Assembly: GCA_027022105.1 (NCBI GenBank)
Contig: JALVZH010000361.1
Coordinates: forward strand, 1 to 50,374
Origin: Bacteroidales bacterium
GTDB taxonomy: Bacteria; Bacteroidota; Bacteroidia; Bacteroidales; F082
DNA: 50,374 nucleotides
Direction: 5' to 3'
Shown piece by piece: positions 19,485-29,462 of the stretch. The number at the start of each line of letters is the position of its first letter. Within the stretch, counting starts at the first letter, position 1. Below the pieces are notes generated by a model that did not search any database, was not told the DNA's origin, and saw only the letters and a list, made by a program, of their open reading frames with translations. The position numbers and the translations under genes are program-made.

Positions 19485-19823
19485 CTAAAAAAGTTCCAAT
19501 TGAACCGGAGTATCCGGTAACGGCTTGCTTTTCTTTCCCCAATAATTTATTATGTTTCCGTATTGTTTATCGGTAACTTGTAATATGCTTACCTGACCTT
19601 TGTCGGGAACAAAACCTTTAACGCGCCTAATATGGGCATTTGCGCTTTCTTTGCTTGCACAGTGCCTGATATAAACGGAAAACTGCATCATAGTGAAACC
19701 GTCTTGTAATAGTTTTTTTCGAAACAATGTTGCTGCTTTACGCTCTTTTTTAAGCGTTACCGGCAGATCGAAAAAAACAAATAGCCACATAATATGATAT
19801 GCATTTAATCTGATTTCACTCAT
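19485..19823 (-). CDS. cas2: CRISPR-associated endonuclease Cas2
   Basis: 112 aa; WLFVFFDLPVTLKKERKAATLFRKKLLQDGFTMMQFSVYIRHC, typical type II Cas2. Confidence 0.96.
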   Translation of the reverse strand: MSEIRLNAYHIMWLFVFFDLPVTLKKERKAATLFRKKLLQDGFTMMQFSVYIRHCASKESANAHIRRVKGFVPDKGQVSILQVTDKQYGNIINYWGKKSKPLPDTPVQLELF

Positions 19824-19824
19824 T

Positions 19825-20715
19825 TTAAATATCCCATTTGGGGTACACTATTTTATTTGTGTTTTCTTCAAAACATTTTGCAAGTGAAGCGGAAGTTGAC
19901 GTTAGAGCTACCATTAACGGTTTTCTTTTATCTCTTATTATAACATCTGAAGTTAATACTTTTAAAAGTTCCATTTTTATCTCTTTTGTCAATTCCTGTG
20001 TTTCTTTAGTATTCCATAAATCAAATACTATTTTATCGGCAAATGGCCTGTATGGTTCCATTATGTCATCTGCCAGACAAAAAGCATTGTATTTGTTGCT
20101 GTGATGAATTCCAAGTGTTGCTAATAATCCCGAACCCGTCAGTGCACGTGCCACGGCAGCGCGTAAAATTGCGTATATGTAGTTGAGCAGATTGTTTGGC
20201 GGTATGCCGTACCTTCCGCGAATAAAACTCTTCCCAAAAAGTTCGGGCCAATAGGCTCTTGCCGCAGCACCTTCTCTATTGTCAGCATCATTGCTTTTTA
20301 CTTGTGAAGCATGATACATCACTTTCTTATGATCTTTATTTAATTTACTCAACAAAGTAGCCTGATTCTCTATTTTTGATACAATGGTTGTTTTCCAAAG
20401 CTGTTTTTTCAATGGTTGCGTGGCATTTATCTGTTTTGAAAATAATGTTTGCTGTAAATGATGACCATTCAGGTTTAACAACATGGATGACGGATAATGG
20501 GTGTTGTTACAGAATATAATGGCGACATTGTTGTTAATCAATTCTTCTATTAAAGGTAAACTTATGTTTATTTGCTGGTGCTCCAATACCACAAATCCAA
20601 TATCTTCAACAGGTATTGTTTTTGTTTCGCCCGTACCTTTTGGTTCCGCAACTAACTGTTTATACTTTACTGATAAGCGGTAAGGCTTTGAGAAAAAAAG
20701 CGTTCTTTTAATCAT
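19825..20715 (-). CDS. cas1: Type II CRISPR-associated endonuclease Cas1
   Basis: MIKRTLFFSKPYRLSVKYKQLV...HQQINISLPLIEELINNNVAIIFCN...GREGAAARAYWPELFG...LNYIYAILRAAVARALTGSGLLATLGIHHSNKYNAFCLADDIMEPYRPFAD. Start corrected from 20775 to 20715. Confidence 0.96.
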   Translation of the reverse strand: MIKRTLFFSKPYRLSVKYKQLVAEPKGTGETKTIPVEDIGFVVLEHQQINISLPLIEELINNNVAIIFCNNTHYPSSMLLNLNGHHLQQTLFSKQINATQPLKKQLWKTTIVSKIENQATLLSKLNKDHKKVMYHASQVKSNDADNREGAAARAYWPELFGKSFIRGRYGIPPNNLLNYIYAILRAAVARALTGSGLLATLGIHHSNKYNAFCLADDIMEPYRPFADKIVFDLWNTKETQELTKEIKMELLKVLTSDVIIRDKRKPLMVALTSTSASLAKCFEENTNKIVYPKWDI

Positions 20716-23700
20716 AGTTTTTGTAAAAATGTATAAAACCCAGAGAGTTAATATAAAAATCGATATTTTCAACAAGGAAACTAAAATTTGCAGGACTAAT
20801 CCTCAAATAGGGATGGGGTTTTTCAAAATTAACAGTTGATTCACCAGTAGTTAAGGATTTAGGAACAATGTCGGTGTTGTTTTCTTTTTTATAATCTTCT
20901 GTTAACTCTTTTTCATTTCTTGCCTCCATATGGTGTTTAAACTTTAAACGACCATCTTTGTTTAAAATAATTACTTTATAAAGCCTTTTATTTAATTCAT
21001 TATATTCCAAGTTGTAAAGTTCTTCCGGTTCTTTATCCCAGAACAAAACCAGTGTACCTGTCTTCACGGTTCTTTTAAGAGGAAAGCCGGTTTTAGGGTG
21101 TTTTTCAGGAAGCAAAGAAAATGGGTTTCGTTCTTTTCTGTTCTTTTTTTTATTTATTGTAAAGTATTGTCCCGCTTCAAAATTGTTTACCACGATTACT
21201 TTTCGTTTTGTCCTGTTTTCTTTCGATTCATATATCCCCATAATATAATTACCGTCGTTTACAAAATAAGAATGTTGTTTGTAATCTTTTTTGGAAATAT
21301 CGCGATGTATTTTAATTGCCAACGGGTCGGTAACTGTTTTTGCAATACATCTTACTTTTTTAATCGGAGTAAGTGAACCGTCTTTATTTTTTATTGAATA
21401 AATGTTAAGTAGTTTGCTTTTAGTGTTCTCTATTTCATTCTTTATTAAATCTTTTTGTGTTTCATTTTCTTCGTTTGAAAGTTTTTTGTTAAGATTTTTT
21501 AGAGTTGTCTGTATTTCTTTCTCAATTTTTTTCCCGTTTTCTATAATAGAGCGGATTTGTTCATCTACTATGTTTTTTATATCGCCCGACTCAAGGTTAT
21601 CAACCGCTTTGCGTACTACATAAACGATTTTATCGGTTTCTTTACCGTCATATTTCTCCTTTACCACAATTGCACCGTAATTGGTTTCTTTATGTAGCGA
21701 ACCTCTTATGGTATTTCCTTGTTGGTAAATAGGTTTCCCGTTGCTATCTTTTATAATTACTCCCCGTTTCCTCAATTTCTTTTTTGTTTGTTTGGGTAAA
21801 GGATTGGGAGTGTAGTGTGACACAAGTATTTCATTTTCTATCTCCATTACATCTTCTGTAAATTTTTCCCAGGGTTTATCAATATTGGGCAGATTGTCTG
21901 CATATACTCTTTCTTCATCTTCCCATTGATGATAAATATTTGCCACCGTTTCGTATGCTTCTTTTGTCATACAGGCTATTGTAATAGCATCAATACAATG
22001 ATGTACATGGCTTTTTCTCTCTTTTTTGGAATAAATATCTTGCAGCCCCCATATTTTTCTGAAATCAGAAACAGCCTGTCCTTTAACAGTATAAACATTA
22101 TCAAAAAGTGATTTTAAATACAAACGTGTGTATTTTGTGATTATACCGGTGTCAACTATCTGACTGCTTTTAAAGCCGTCAGGAATATTTTTTTGCAAGA
22201 AATTACCGTATTTCTTATTCCAATATCCGTATTCGATCATAAAATAATTCTTTTGACGGATGGCCCTGTCTTTTGCTTCTTTATTATCGCTATTTTGTTT
22301 GGCTCTCATTTTGTACAGTTGCGCATTCTTATAAGCTTCGTCTCTTTTCTTTTTCCAGTGTTCAATTCTTAAAAGAATTTCGTCGTAATTATTTAATTGC
22401 GAAGGTATTTTGTTCCTTTTTGTTTTTCTGTTAAATTCTTTTTCGCAAAGCGTTCGATTTGATTGTGAATTATCGAAGGAAATACTTCTGGGAATAGTGT
22501 GTTCAATGTCAAAATTCGGATTTTCACCTAAAAAATCTGTAATACCTATCGTTTTTCCGGTATATATACAAATGTGTTTCTGTTCTTCCCATAATTGATA
22601 TTTAAGTATATCCGTATCGGTAGGCTCAATTGTTTTTCCTGTTGCTGCCCGGTAGTCTCTTATTATTTGTTGTTTATATTTGTCATGCAATTCTTTACGT
22701 TCATTTTGCCACTTTCTTATGGCATATCTTTCGTTGGCACTGTTGAGTTCTCTCGCCATTTCTATATGTACCCTTGTAGCGGGGTCTATAATTTTCTCTT
22801 TTAGTAGTTCGTTCACAACTTTTCTAAGCTGGTGTAAGCCTCTCATTGCCATAGGGTTCTTTATTGAGGATATTAATGGACTTCCCAATCGATACTCATT
22901 GTGTGCATTTTTTTCAGCAGGTTTATAAACCTCAATATCCGATGGATGATAAAGTTTTCTCAGTTTTTTTTCATCTATGTCAAAATTATCTTTTAAAAAC
23001 TCTTTAATCCTTTCATCCGTACGTTTTGTTCTTATAAATGCAGGTTTGCCGTACGGATTATCCATTTGTTTTTTTAGGGCCTCAAATGCATTGTTTATTA
23101 TTTTTTCCTGAAGTTCTTCATCCATGTTTTTCCATGATTTTTCGGTATATAGGCTTTTCATACTTTTTTTAACGTCGTTTAAAACAGCTGATTGCCAATG
23201 CGCATTGTCACTCAGCGTTATCCCCTCTTCTCTGTATTTCTCAATTAAGCCGTTTAAAAGGTCGTTTTTCTTTTTTTCAATATTCTGACTTTCAATAATT
23301 GCTACAATTTCTTTTATAATTGCATTTTTGTTTTCTTTTTCTTCCCATATTTCTATAGGTATAATGTTTTTCAGATTGGCCAAAATGACTGCATGAGAAA
23401 ACAAATATCCTTCTTTCAGATAAGGCAGTATATTTTTTATTGCTTTAAGGCTCAGTGAAGCGTAATTTTTATCCAGTTTTATTTTTGAAAAAGCAGTTGC
23501 TTCTTCTTTATTCAGCGACAAGTTTTTCTTTGCAAACTCAACAACTTTGTTTTCATTATCAAAAAAATATAGAACATGCCATATGTCATTGATAATCTGA
23601 TCTTGTGTTTTGCCTTTTCCAAGTCTATATTTTTCAGTAATTTCGTCTTTCCAGTTTTCACCAAAAATACTTTTAAATTGTGCTGCTGTTTTATTTCCTG

Positions 23701-24769
23701 ATATATTGGTTTCCAAATGGTAATTAAAAAAGTATTTTAGCGAATCCCGTTCACTATAAGTGTATTTCGTATATTTAAAACCTTTTGGTGTAAGTTTTTT
23801 TGCAATATCCTCAAATTTAAAATTGCTTTTGGATTTTCTCAGAAACAGTGGAATTATTTTCTCTTTTTCTTCATGCGTAAGCATGCGTAATGTTTCGTCT
23901 TCGGGTGTTTTTATTTTAATGTTGTTGATAAAGCCATACATTCTGAATTCTTCAAATAATGGATGTGAGGCCGGACAGCGTGTTTTGTTTTTCTCAAAAG
24001 TGCAATACCCCACATTCCCTTTTTGTGATTTTAATGGCTGTTGTTTAAATATTTCCTTTTTAATTTCACTCGAAAAATCTTCAGGCAGTTGTTGAACTTT
24101 ACAAATGGTTTCAAATTCCTCAAGATAATGTTTTTCACGATGTGTATATTTCCCTCTTATTTTTTCTCCTTTTTCATAAAGCTCGTAAAAATATTGCCCG
24201 AGCGTTTTTTCTTCTTTTTCTTTTGATAATTGCTCAATACCTTCGTGGACTATACCGTCACTCTCAGTTGTTGTGTCTAATCTGTTACTTAAAAATCCTC
24301 TTCGCTGTGTTATATGATACAATGCTCTTCCCAGTATATAACGGTCGGTTATGCTGTTTAAATCCAGTTTCTTTGTTGCTGCAATAGCCCTGTAAAAGTA
24401 TGGATTCTTATTGTCTGCCTCATTGGTTTTTTGCCATTCCATAAAAGCTGTATTAGAAACAGGATATATTTTTTTATACCTCCATGCATCTAATTCAGTA
24501 TCGGTAATTTCAGGACAATAATTGTATTTGGTAAGTATCTTTAAAACATTAATCTTTCTTAACCTTCTCCTAAAATATAGTCTGCGTTTACTTCTGAATT
24601 CAGTTCTTTGTGCTGCCCGTGATATCTCGTTCCCTTTTTCTATATGTACACCTTCTTGGAATATTCGCACTCCTTTATGCAGTAATTTAAAAGATTCGGT
24701 TTTTTCAATTTTTTCGACAACAGCCCAGCCAAGGCTGTTGGTTCCTAAATCTAATCCTAGAATTTTCAT
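20708..24769 (-). CDS. cas9: Type II-C CRISPR RNA-guided endonuclease Cas9 (1353 aa)
   Basis: RuvC-I MKILGLDLGTNSLGWAVVEK, Arg-rich bridge helix RSKRRLYFRRRLRKINVLKIL, RuvC-II VHIEMARELN, HNH NFDIEHTIPRSISFDNSQSNRTLCEKEFNRKTKRNKIPSQL, RuvC-III HVHHCIDAITIACM. All catalytic motifs look intact. Confidence 0.98.
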   Translation of the reverse strand: MKILGLDLGTNSLGWAVVEKIEKTESFKLLHKGVRIFQEGVHIEKGNEISRAAQRTEFRSKRRLYFRRRLRKINVLKILTKYNYCPEITDTELDAWRYKKIYPVSNTAFMEWQKTNEADNKNPYFYRAIAATKKLDLNSITDRYILGRALYHITQRRGFLSNRLDTTTESDGIVHEGIEQLSKEKEEKTLGQYFYELYEKGEKIRGKYTHREKHYLEEFETICKVQQLPEDFSSEIKKEIFKQQPLKSQKGNVGYCTFEKNKTRCPASHPLFEEFRMYGFINNIKIKTPEDETLRMLTHEEKEKIIPLFLRKSKSNFKFEDIAKKLTPKGFKYTKYTYSERDSLKYFFNYHLETNISGNKTAAQFKSIFGENWKDEITEKYRLGKGKTQDQIINDIWHVLYFFDNENKVVEFAKKNLSLNKEEATAFSKIKLDKNYASLSLKAIKNILPYLKEGYLFSHAVILANLKNIIPIEIWEEKENKNAIIKEIVAIIESQNIEKKKNDLLNGLIEKYREEGITLSDNAHWQSAVLNDVKKSMKSLYTEKSWKNMDEELQEKIINNAFEALKKQMDNPYGKPAFIRTKRTDERIKEFLKDNFDIDEKKLRKLYHPSDIEVYKPAEKNAHNEYRLGSPLISSIKNPMAMRGLHQLRKVVNELLKEKIIDPATRVHIEMARELNSANERYAIRKWQNERKELHDKYKQQIIRDYRAATGKTIEPTDTDILKYQLWEEQKHICIYTGKTIGITDFLGENPNFDIEHTIPRSISFDNSQSNRTLCEKEFNRKTKRNKIPSQLNNYDEILLRIEHWKKKRDEAYKNAQLYKMRAKQNSDNKEAKDRAIRQKNYFMIEYGYWNKKYGNFLQKNIPDGFKSSQIVDTGIITKYTRLYLKSLFDNVYTVKGQAVSDFRKIWGLQDIYSKKERKSHVHHCIDAITIACMTKEAYETVANIYHQWEDEERVYADNLPNIDKPWEKFTEDVMEIENEILVSHYTPNPLPKQTKKKLRKRGVIIKDSNGKPIYQQGNTIRGSLHKETNYGAIVVKEKYDGKETDKIVYVVRKAVDNLESGDIKNIVDEQIRSIIENGKKIEKEIQTTLKNLNKKLSNEENETQKDLIKNEIENTKSKLLNIYSIKNKDGSLTPIKKVRCIAKTVTDPLAIKIHRDISKKDYKQHSYFVNDGNYIMGIYESKENRTKRKVIVVNNFEAGQYFTINKKKNRKERNPFSLLPEKHPKTGFPLKRTVKTGTLVLFWDKEPEELYNLEYNELNKRLYKVIILNKDGRLKFKHHMEARNEKELTEDYKKENNTDIVPKSLTTGESTVNFEKPHPYLRISPANFSFLVENIDFYINSLGFIHFYKNYD

Positions 24770-24826
24770 GGTAGAGTATATTTTTAATTAAGGTTTGTTT
24801 AATTCGCCATAAAATTAAAAAAATAA

Positions 24827-24857
24827 TCTGAGTTTTAATAAATTATTTGTATATTTG
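24827..24857 (+). promoter_or_regulatory. Putative Bacteroidota-type promoter for tracrRNA
   Basis: TATATTTG (24850-24857) matches the TAnnTTTG -7 consensus; TCTG (24827-24830) 19 nt upstream is one mismatch from the TTTG -33 box. Confidence 0.6.
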
Positions 24858-24860
24858 TGG

Positions 24861-24943
24861 CAATTACATCTTACCACAATAAGGCTAAATGCCGTAGGAT
24901 GGAAAATATCCTTAACTCCTGCTTCGGTGGGAGTTATTTTTTT
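24861..24943 (+). ncRNA. tracrRNA, divergent from cas9
   Basis: Anti-repeat AATTACATCTTACCACAAT pairs with crRNA repeat 5' end (8 bp, 2x2 U/U internal loop, 9 bp). Then nexus AAGGC-TAAAT-GCCG, hairpin AGGAT-GGAAAAT-ATCCT, and terminator AACTCCTGC-TTCG-GTGGGAGTT-ATTTTTTT. Confidence 0.9.
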
Positions 24944-25134
24944 AACTCAACTTTGCTAATTTTGACGGAATAGCTGTAAGTGTAAATCGCTTGTGCCATT
25001 CAACATTTCCAACCTGCCGGGATTTCCAACGCACAATCCAACTTCCAACCCGACAGGTTTGCCCTTTTTCCGTCCTTTCAGGACTCTGCCCGCCCGGCCA
25101 GCGGCTACCTGAAAGGACATTCCGGCGCTGCCTC

Positions 25135-25230
25135 ACTCCCGCGTCCCAATTCCGAGTCATCTAATAGGTTGGCCATGTGGGCTGGAATGGCGACGGAATC
25201 TCTGCTTGTACTTCTTTTTCAATTTGCAAT
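25135..25230 (+). repeat. Intergenic repeat family B, partial copy right of the CRISPR locus
   Basis: CGCGTCCCAATTCCGAGTCAT...GGAATGGCGACGGAATCTC, same orientation as 17203-17270. Confidence 0.65.
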
Positions 25231-25608
25231 ATTGTACTGATAATATGGTGGTTGTTGCAGTATTTCAAATTCCAATTTTCAAAATACAAATTCCAAACAT
25301 GTCTGCCTCCGGCTGATAAATCTCAATATTTTAATATTCAATACCCAAAAAGCCTGGGTGATTTAAAAAGTACTTTATTAAAACATTAGCCGGAAGGTTT
25401 TGAGATTTGGAATTTCGACATTGGAATTTCTTTTTTTTCCCGGGATGTTGGTACGGTTCCTTACTTACTCATTGTGAACCTGTCCACCGCAGGCAGACTG
25501 CTTATTTTCAGTTTATTCTTCATTTCCCAATTCCATATTTTTCAATAAATCTTAAATCGTAACAAACTCCCTGAAATTTTCCCTGTCGATAATCTTACAT
25601 TCAGCAAT

Positions 25609-26685
25609 CTATGCTTTTACGAAGGTTTTTGGGATTCTTGCTTTTTGTCTGTTTTTCCATTTGAATTCGTATCCGTAAATTTTGCCTCCTGTTTCCTCAA
25701 CAAAATCAACTTCCTGTTGTTGTTTGGTTCTCCAAAAATAATATCTTGCAAGGCTCTCTTTATATTCAATCTGTTTTATTCTTTCCGAAATAAGAAAATT
25801 TTCCCAAAGCGCTCCCTTATCCGTCCTCAATTCCAATGGGTCGAAATTTCCAATTACCATATTGCGGATACCGTTGTCGTAAAAATAAATCTTCTTATTC
25901 ATTTTTATTTCATTGCGAAGATTACGGCTGAAACTCCCCACTTTAAATACGATAAAACCTTTTTGCAAAATTTCGATATACTTGCTAACCGTATTTTTAT
26001 CTGAATTTACCGTTTGCGCCAGTTCGGAATAATTTACTTCGCTGCCAACCTGCAAAGCCAATGCCTGAACCAGTTTGTCAAGAACCTCAGGCTTTTGAAT
26101 ATTGGAAAAAGAAAGAATATCCTTGTATAAATAACTGCTCACAAGGTTTTTAAGAACCGGAATCTCATCTCCCGGATTGTTTAATACATCAGGATAAAAT
26201 CCAAATAACAATCTGTTTTCAAGTTGCTGTTCCGAATATAAATATCCGTGATGATTTTCATATTCTTCCCATGAAACCGGAAACAAACGGTACTCCCATT
26301 TTCGTCCCGTCAAAGGCTCATTTAAACTGTTTGACAAATCGAATGATGAAGAACCGCTTGCAAACAATTGAATACCTTTAATTCTGTCCGTAATTATTTT
26401 CATTGTAAGCCCTATCCCTTTAATCCTTTGGGCCTCATCAATAAAAACAAATTTGTGTTTCCCGATAATAGAACGGATTTGCTCCGTATTGGGTTCTGTG
26501 AGTATTCTTTTTATTTGCGGGTCATCGCCATCAAGCAACAGGTAATCTTTATTTTTTAATATTTTTTCTATTAAAGTGGTTTTGCCAACCTGCCTCGGGC
26601 CGAGTAAGATAATGGCTTTCCCCGAACCTACTCTTTTTTTAATCTCTTGTTCCAAATACCGCTTATACATATTGTTTTTTTGCAA
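25609..26685 (-). CDS. AAA family ATPase with DUF4143
   Basis: 358 aa; IILLGPRQVGKTTLIEKIL Walker A, KFVFIDEAQRI Walker B, FPVSWEEYENHHGYL, C-terminal ...YYFWRTKQQQEVDFVEETGGKIYGYEFKW. Confidence 0.9.
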   Translation of the reverse strand: MQKNNMYKRYLEQEIKKRVGSGKAIILLGPRQVGKTTLIEKILKNKDYLLLDGDDPQIKRILTEPNTEQIRSIIGKHKFVFIDEAQRIKGIGLTMKIITDRIKGIQLFASGSSSFDLSNSLNEPLTGRKWEYRLFPVSWEEYENHHGYLYSEQQLENRLLFGFYPDVLNNPGDEIPVLKNLVSSYLYKDILSFSNIQKPEVLDKLVQALALQVGSEVNYSELAQTVNSDKNTVSKYIEILQKGFIVFKVGSFSRNLRNEIKMNKKIYFYDNGIRNMVIGNFDPLELRTDKGALWENFLISERIKQIEYKESLARYYFWRTKQQQEVDFVEETGGKIYGYEFKWKNRQKARIPKTFVKA

Positions 26686-26833
26686 AAATAATACTTTTTA
26701 TGAATATTTTCCCGAATAGTTATAACTTTCGGTGATTTAATTCACCAAAAGTTATAACTATTGGTGAATTTAAAGCTTTTTTTACTCAATAATCTTTTCC
26801 AAAAAAATTGATTGGTATTTGAACTTTCAACGG

Positions 26834-27703
26834 TTACTCCTCAAAAACCGCTGTTTCGGCAGCCTGCAATACCGATTTATCATCGTTTTTATAAACAAAA
26901 GCAACCACATGGCAATGCCCTGGAACCCAATCGGGATTAAACGTAAGGTTGTAACTCTTTTCAAAAGTATCGTTGGCGGCAACACTTCCGTTTTCATTAA
27001 CGGCCTCGCCCCAACTGCTGTTTACGGCAGCCCGCAATACATCCATAAACACATAATTTTCAATGTACGGGGTGGAACCCACCTCGGGGTCCGAATTTTT
27101 TTGATAACCGATAATGCTGTCTTCGGTAACGACCACCTGCAGATAATAATCGCCTTCGAGAGCCGAAAGAAACTCCCCGGTAACCGTAGTGGTAAGAGTG
27201 TTGTTTTGGTTGTCAAAATGATTGGTAATATTCAAATCCACTACCGGTTCTTCATCCAGCTCTTCGGCCACCTTTGCCGGCCAGCCGGCTTCCGAAATAA
27301 TACGTCCTTCGGGGTAGGTAACCCGGTCTATCATCCCGTTGGGATTTCCGGCAAGGCTTATTTCAAAATAGTTATCCCATTCGGTACCCGCATCCGAGCG
27401 CAAATCCAATGAATAAATGGTGCCGGGTTTGGGAATGGCAAAACTCCCCGCATGAATACTGATGACAATTAACCGGTCTTTGCCGTAGGTTTGTTGCAAC
27501 TCGTGGGCAACAACGGCAGCACCGGGACAATTGGGGCAGGTATGTCCGGTGTAATCTTCCAACAAAACGGTTTTGGTCACTTTGTTGGTAGTATCCTGGG
27601 GGTTATCGTTTTTTTCTTTGTACGGCGGCGTTATCTTTTCGCATGCCGAAAACAGAATAACGGAAACAATAAAAAGGAAAATAATCTTAGCTGCTGTTTT
27701 CAT
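26834..27703 (-). CDS. Omp28-related outer membrane protein
   Basis: 289 aa; lipobox ILFSAC, KTVLLEDYTGHTCPNCPGAAVVAHELQQTYGKDRLIVISIHAG. Confidence 0.88.
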   Translation of the reverse strand: MKTAAKIIFLFIVSVILFSACEKITPPYKEKNDNPQDTTNKVTKTVLLEDYTGHTCPNCPGAAVVAHELQQTYGKDRLIVISIHAGSFAIPKPGTIYSLDLRSDAGTEWDNYFEISLAGNPNGMIDRVTYPEGRIISEAGWPAKVAEELDEEPVVDLNITNHFDNQNNTLTTTVTGEFLSALEGDYYLQVVVTEDSIIGYQKNSDPEVGSTPYIENYVFMDVLRAAVNSSWGEAVNENGSVAANDTFEKSYNLTFNPDWVPGHCHVVAFVYKNDDKSVLQAAETAVFEE

Positions 27704-27714
27704 CGGTATTCAAT

Positions 27715-29388
27715 TTAAAAGGTACTCGAAATGGTTACATAAAATCCGCTGGAAGCGGGTACGGCCCGGCAAACGCCGCCCACACAAACAACGCCTTCGC
27801 GCTGACGTCCGTAGCTTATCGATATTCTGGTCGATTTTAAAGTATAACCAAAGGCAAAGGCGTAATAGTTCGTCCTCTCTTCCTGAACCGGATTGCCGTA
27901 ATTGTATTGATCCTGAATATTAAAGAACCAGTGGGGCGAAATGGTGTATTCCAGCAATATGGCAGCCCAGTCTCCTTTGTCCTGTTTTGTCCAGAGGCCC
28001 TGTAACTCGCCACGCAACGCCTTTTTTGATGTAAATTTATATGTAACGTCAATAAGGGCAATGTTTGAGTAAATATCTTCCGCTTCAGGGTGTCCCTGAA
28101 TGGTAGCCATATCATAAGTCTGATACATGTATTTTACAAGGCCTTTGAACTTACGTGAGAATTTCCTTTCAATTTCGATATTCAGGTCGCGGTAAAACAC
28201 CTTATCGCCAAACTTAAAAAACGGAGAGGTATAACCCAGCGTTCCCGGTTCGTTTATGCCGGTGGTATCGTTAACGGGATTCCGTACAATGTCGTTAACC
28301 TGTGAATAGTTAAAACTGATGTTGGTCCCGTATTTTCCTCCCAGTTTTGATTTTCTCGGAATTTTATAATTAATCTGTATTTCAAACCCCATCTCACCGT
28401 TGGGCTGGGTGGCATAGGGGTACATGGCCATAAGTGCATAGGTGTGCGGATCGGTCAGCGGCGGCAGGAAATTGATATCCAACACGTTTCCTGTTGCGTT
28501 TCTGTCCGATTTGAAGCTCATGTTGTCGAGCCGTTTAAACATCAAAAAAGCGCCGAAACCTTTGGTGGAATAGGACAGGCTTGCCATAAGCGACTTACCG
28601 GGTTTGTAAATCATATTGTTTATGGCCGAAGGGTCGTTTATTTTATAAGCATATTCGGCGTTAAAATTAAACTTGCCGTAACCCATGGTAACCCTTCCTG
28701 CAAAAGCACCCACGTTACGGGGAAGTTTATAAACAGGGTCTTTATCCACCTGATATTTGCTTACTGCGCTTCCGCCGATGGCCATACGGAACTTTGATCC
28801 GGCCATTTTTTCAAACATCTGGTTAAAATCCAGAGAGGCGTCAAATCCTTTTACAATACCGCGACCGTTCTTTTGGTATTTGTTCCAGAAGAATCGTTGT
28901 GTGCCGTACACTCCTTTCAGCAGCAGTCCTTTTAACGGTTCAAACTGAATTTTTGCACCGTTAATGGAATTGTCATAGGCAAGGGTCCACTCCCAGTAAG
29001 AACGCAATATCAGCCCGTTCCCGAATTGTTCGTAAAAATTCCCGACGGTAAAACTAAATCTGTCGGTTGTGTAAGAGGCCCACAAATGAGGAAACCCGTT
29101 GCCTTCGAGCCGCGGGTCGAAACCGGCCATGGGCGGGAGGTAAGCTTCATAACGCAAACCTGCCGAAAAATTTCCCAATGTATAAGTCAGGTCGGCAAAA
29201 CCGTTCATGCCGAATGCTTTTCCGTTAATCAACGAATCGGTAATGTGAAGTGCTTTGTCGGGATGATAATATTGACCGTCAAGCTCAAAACTTCCGTGAA
29301 TCTCCGATTTTTTCCAGACGTCACTTATTTGGGCATCGACAAGGGTGGTAAAAAACAACAAAGCAATCAGGGGTAATAACTTTTTCAT
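27715..29388 (-). CDS. DUF6029 family outer-membrane protein
   Basis: 557 aa; signal peptide, beta-strand-rich sequence ending in ...FYVTISSTF; lies between Omp28-like and TlpA-like genes. Confidence 0.75.
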   Translation of the reverse strand: MKKLLPLIALLFFTTLVDAQISDVWKKSEIHGSFELDGQYYHPDKALHITDSLINGKAFGMNGFADLTYTLGNFSAGLRYEAYLPPMAGFDPRLEGNGFPHLWASYTTDRFSFTVGNFYEQFGNGLILRSYWEWTLAYDNSINGAKIQFEPLKGLLLKGVYGTQRFFWNKYQKNGRGIVKGFDASLDFNQMFEKMAGSKFRMAIGGSAVSKYQVDKDPVYKLPRNVGAFAGRVTMGYGKFNFNAEYAYKINDPSAINNMIYKPGKSLMASLSYSTKGFGAFLMFKRLDNMSFKSDRNATGNVLDINFLPPLTDPHTYALMAMYPYATQPNGEMGFEIQINYKIPRKSKLGGKYGTNISFNYSQVNDIVRNPVNDTTGINEPGTLGYTSPFFKFGDKVFYRDLNIEIERKFSRKFKGLVKYMYQTYDMATIQGHPEAEDIYSNIALIDVTYKFTSKKALRGELQGLWTKQDKGDWAAILLEYTISPHWFFNIQDQYNYGNPVQEERTNYYAFAFGYTLKSTRISISYGRQREGVVCVGGVCRAVPASSGFYVTISSTF

Positions 29389-29462
29389 TCGTTTGTATTT
29401 ACTGAATTATTGAACAAATTGTTTTTCAAATGAGATTGTTTAAATTTAATTAATCAACTGTA

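Noticed and set aside
24942-25389. ORFs 24942-25160 (−) and 25177-25389 (+)
   Set aside because: They fall in intergenic repeat family B and AT-rich spacer sequence, with no domain or ribosome-binding support.
25609-26685. DUF4143 ATPase as a CRISPR accessory or defence gene
   Set aside because: It lies beyond the tracrRNA and the flanking repeat, and is a very common stand-alone family in Bacteroidota; no evidence links it to the cas operon.
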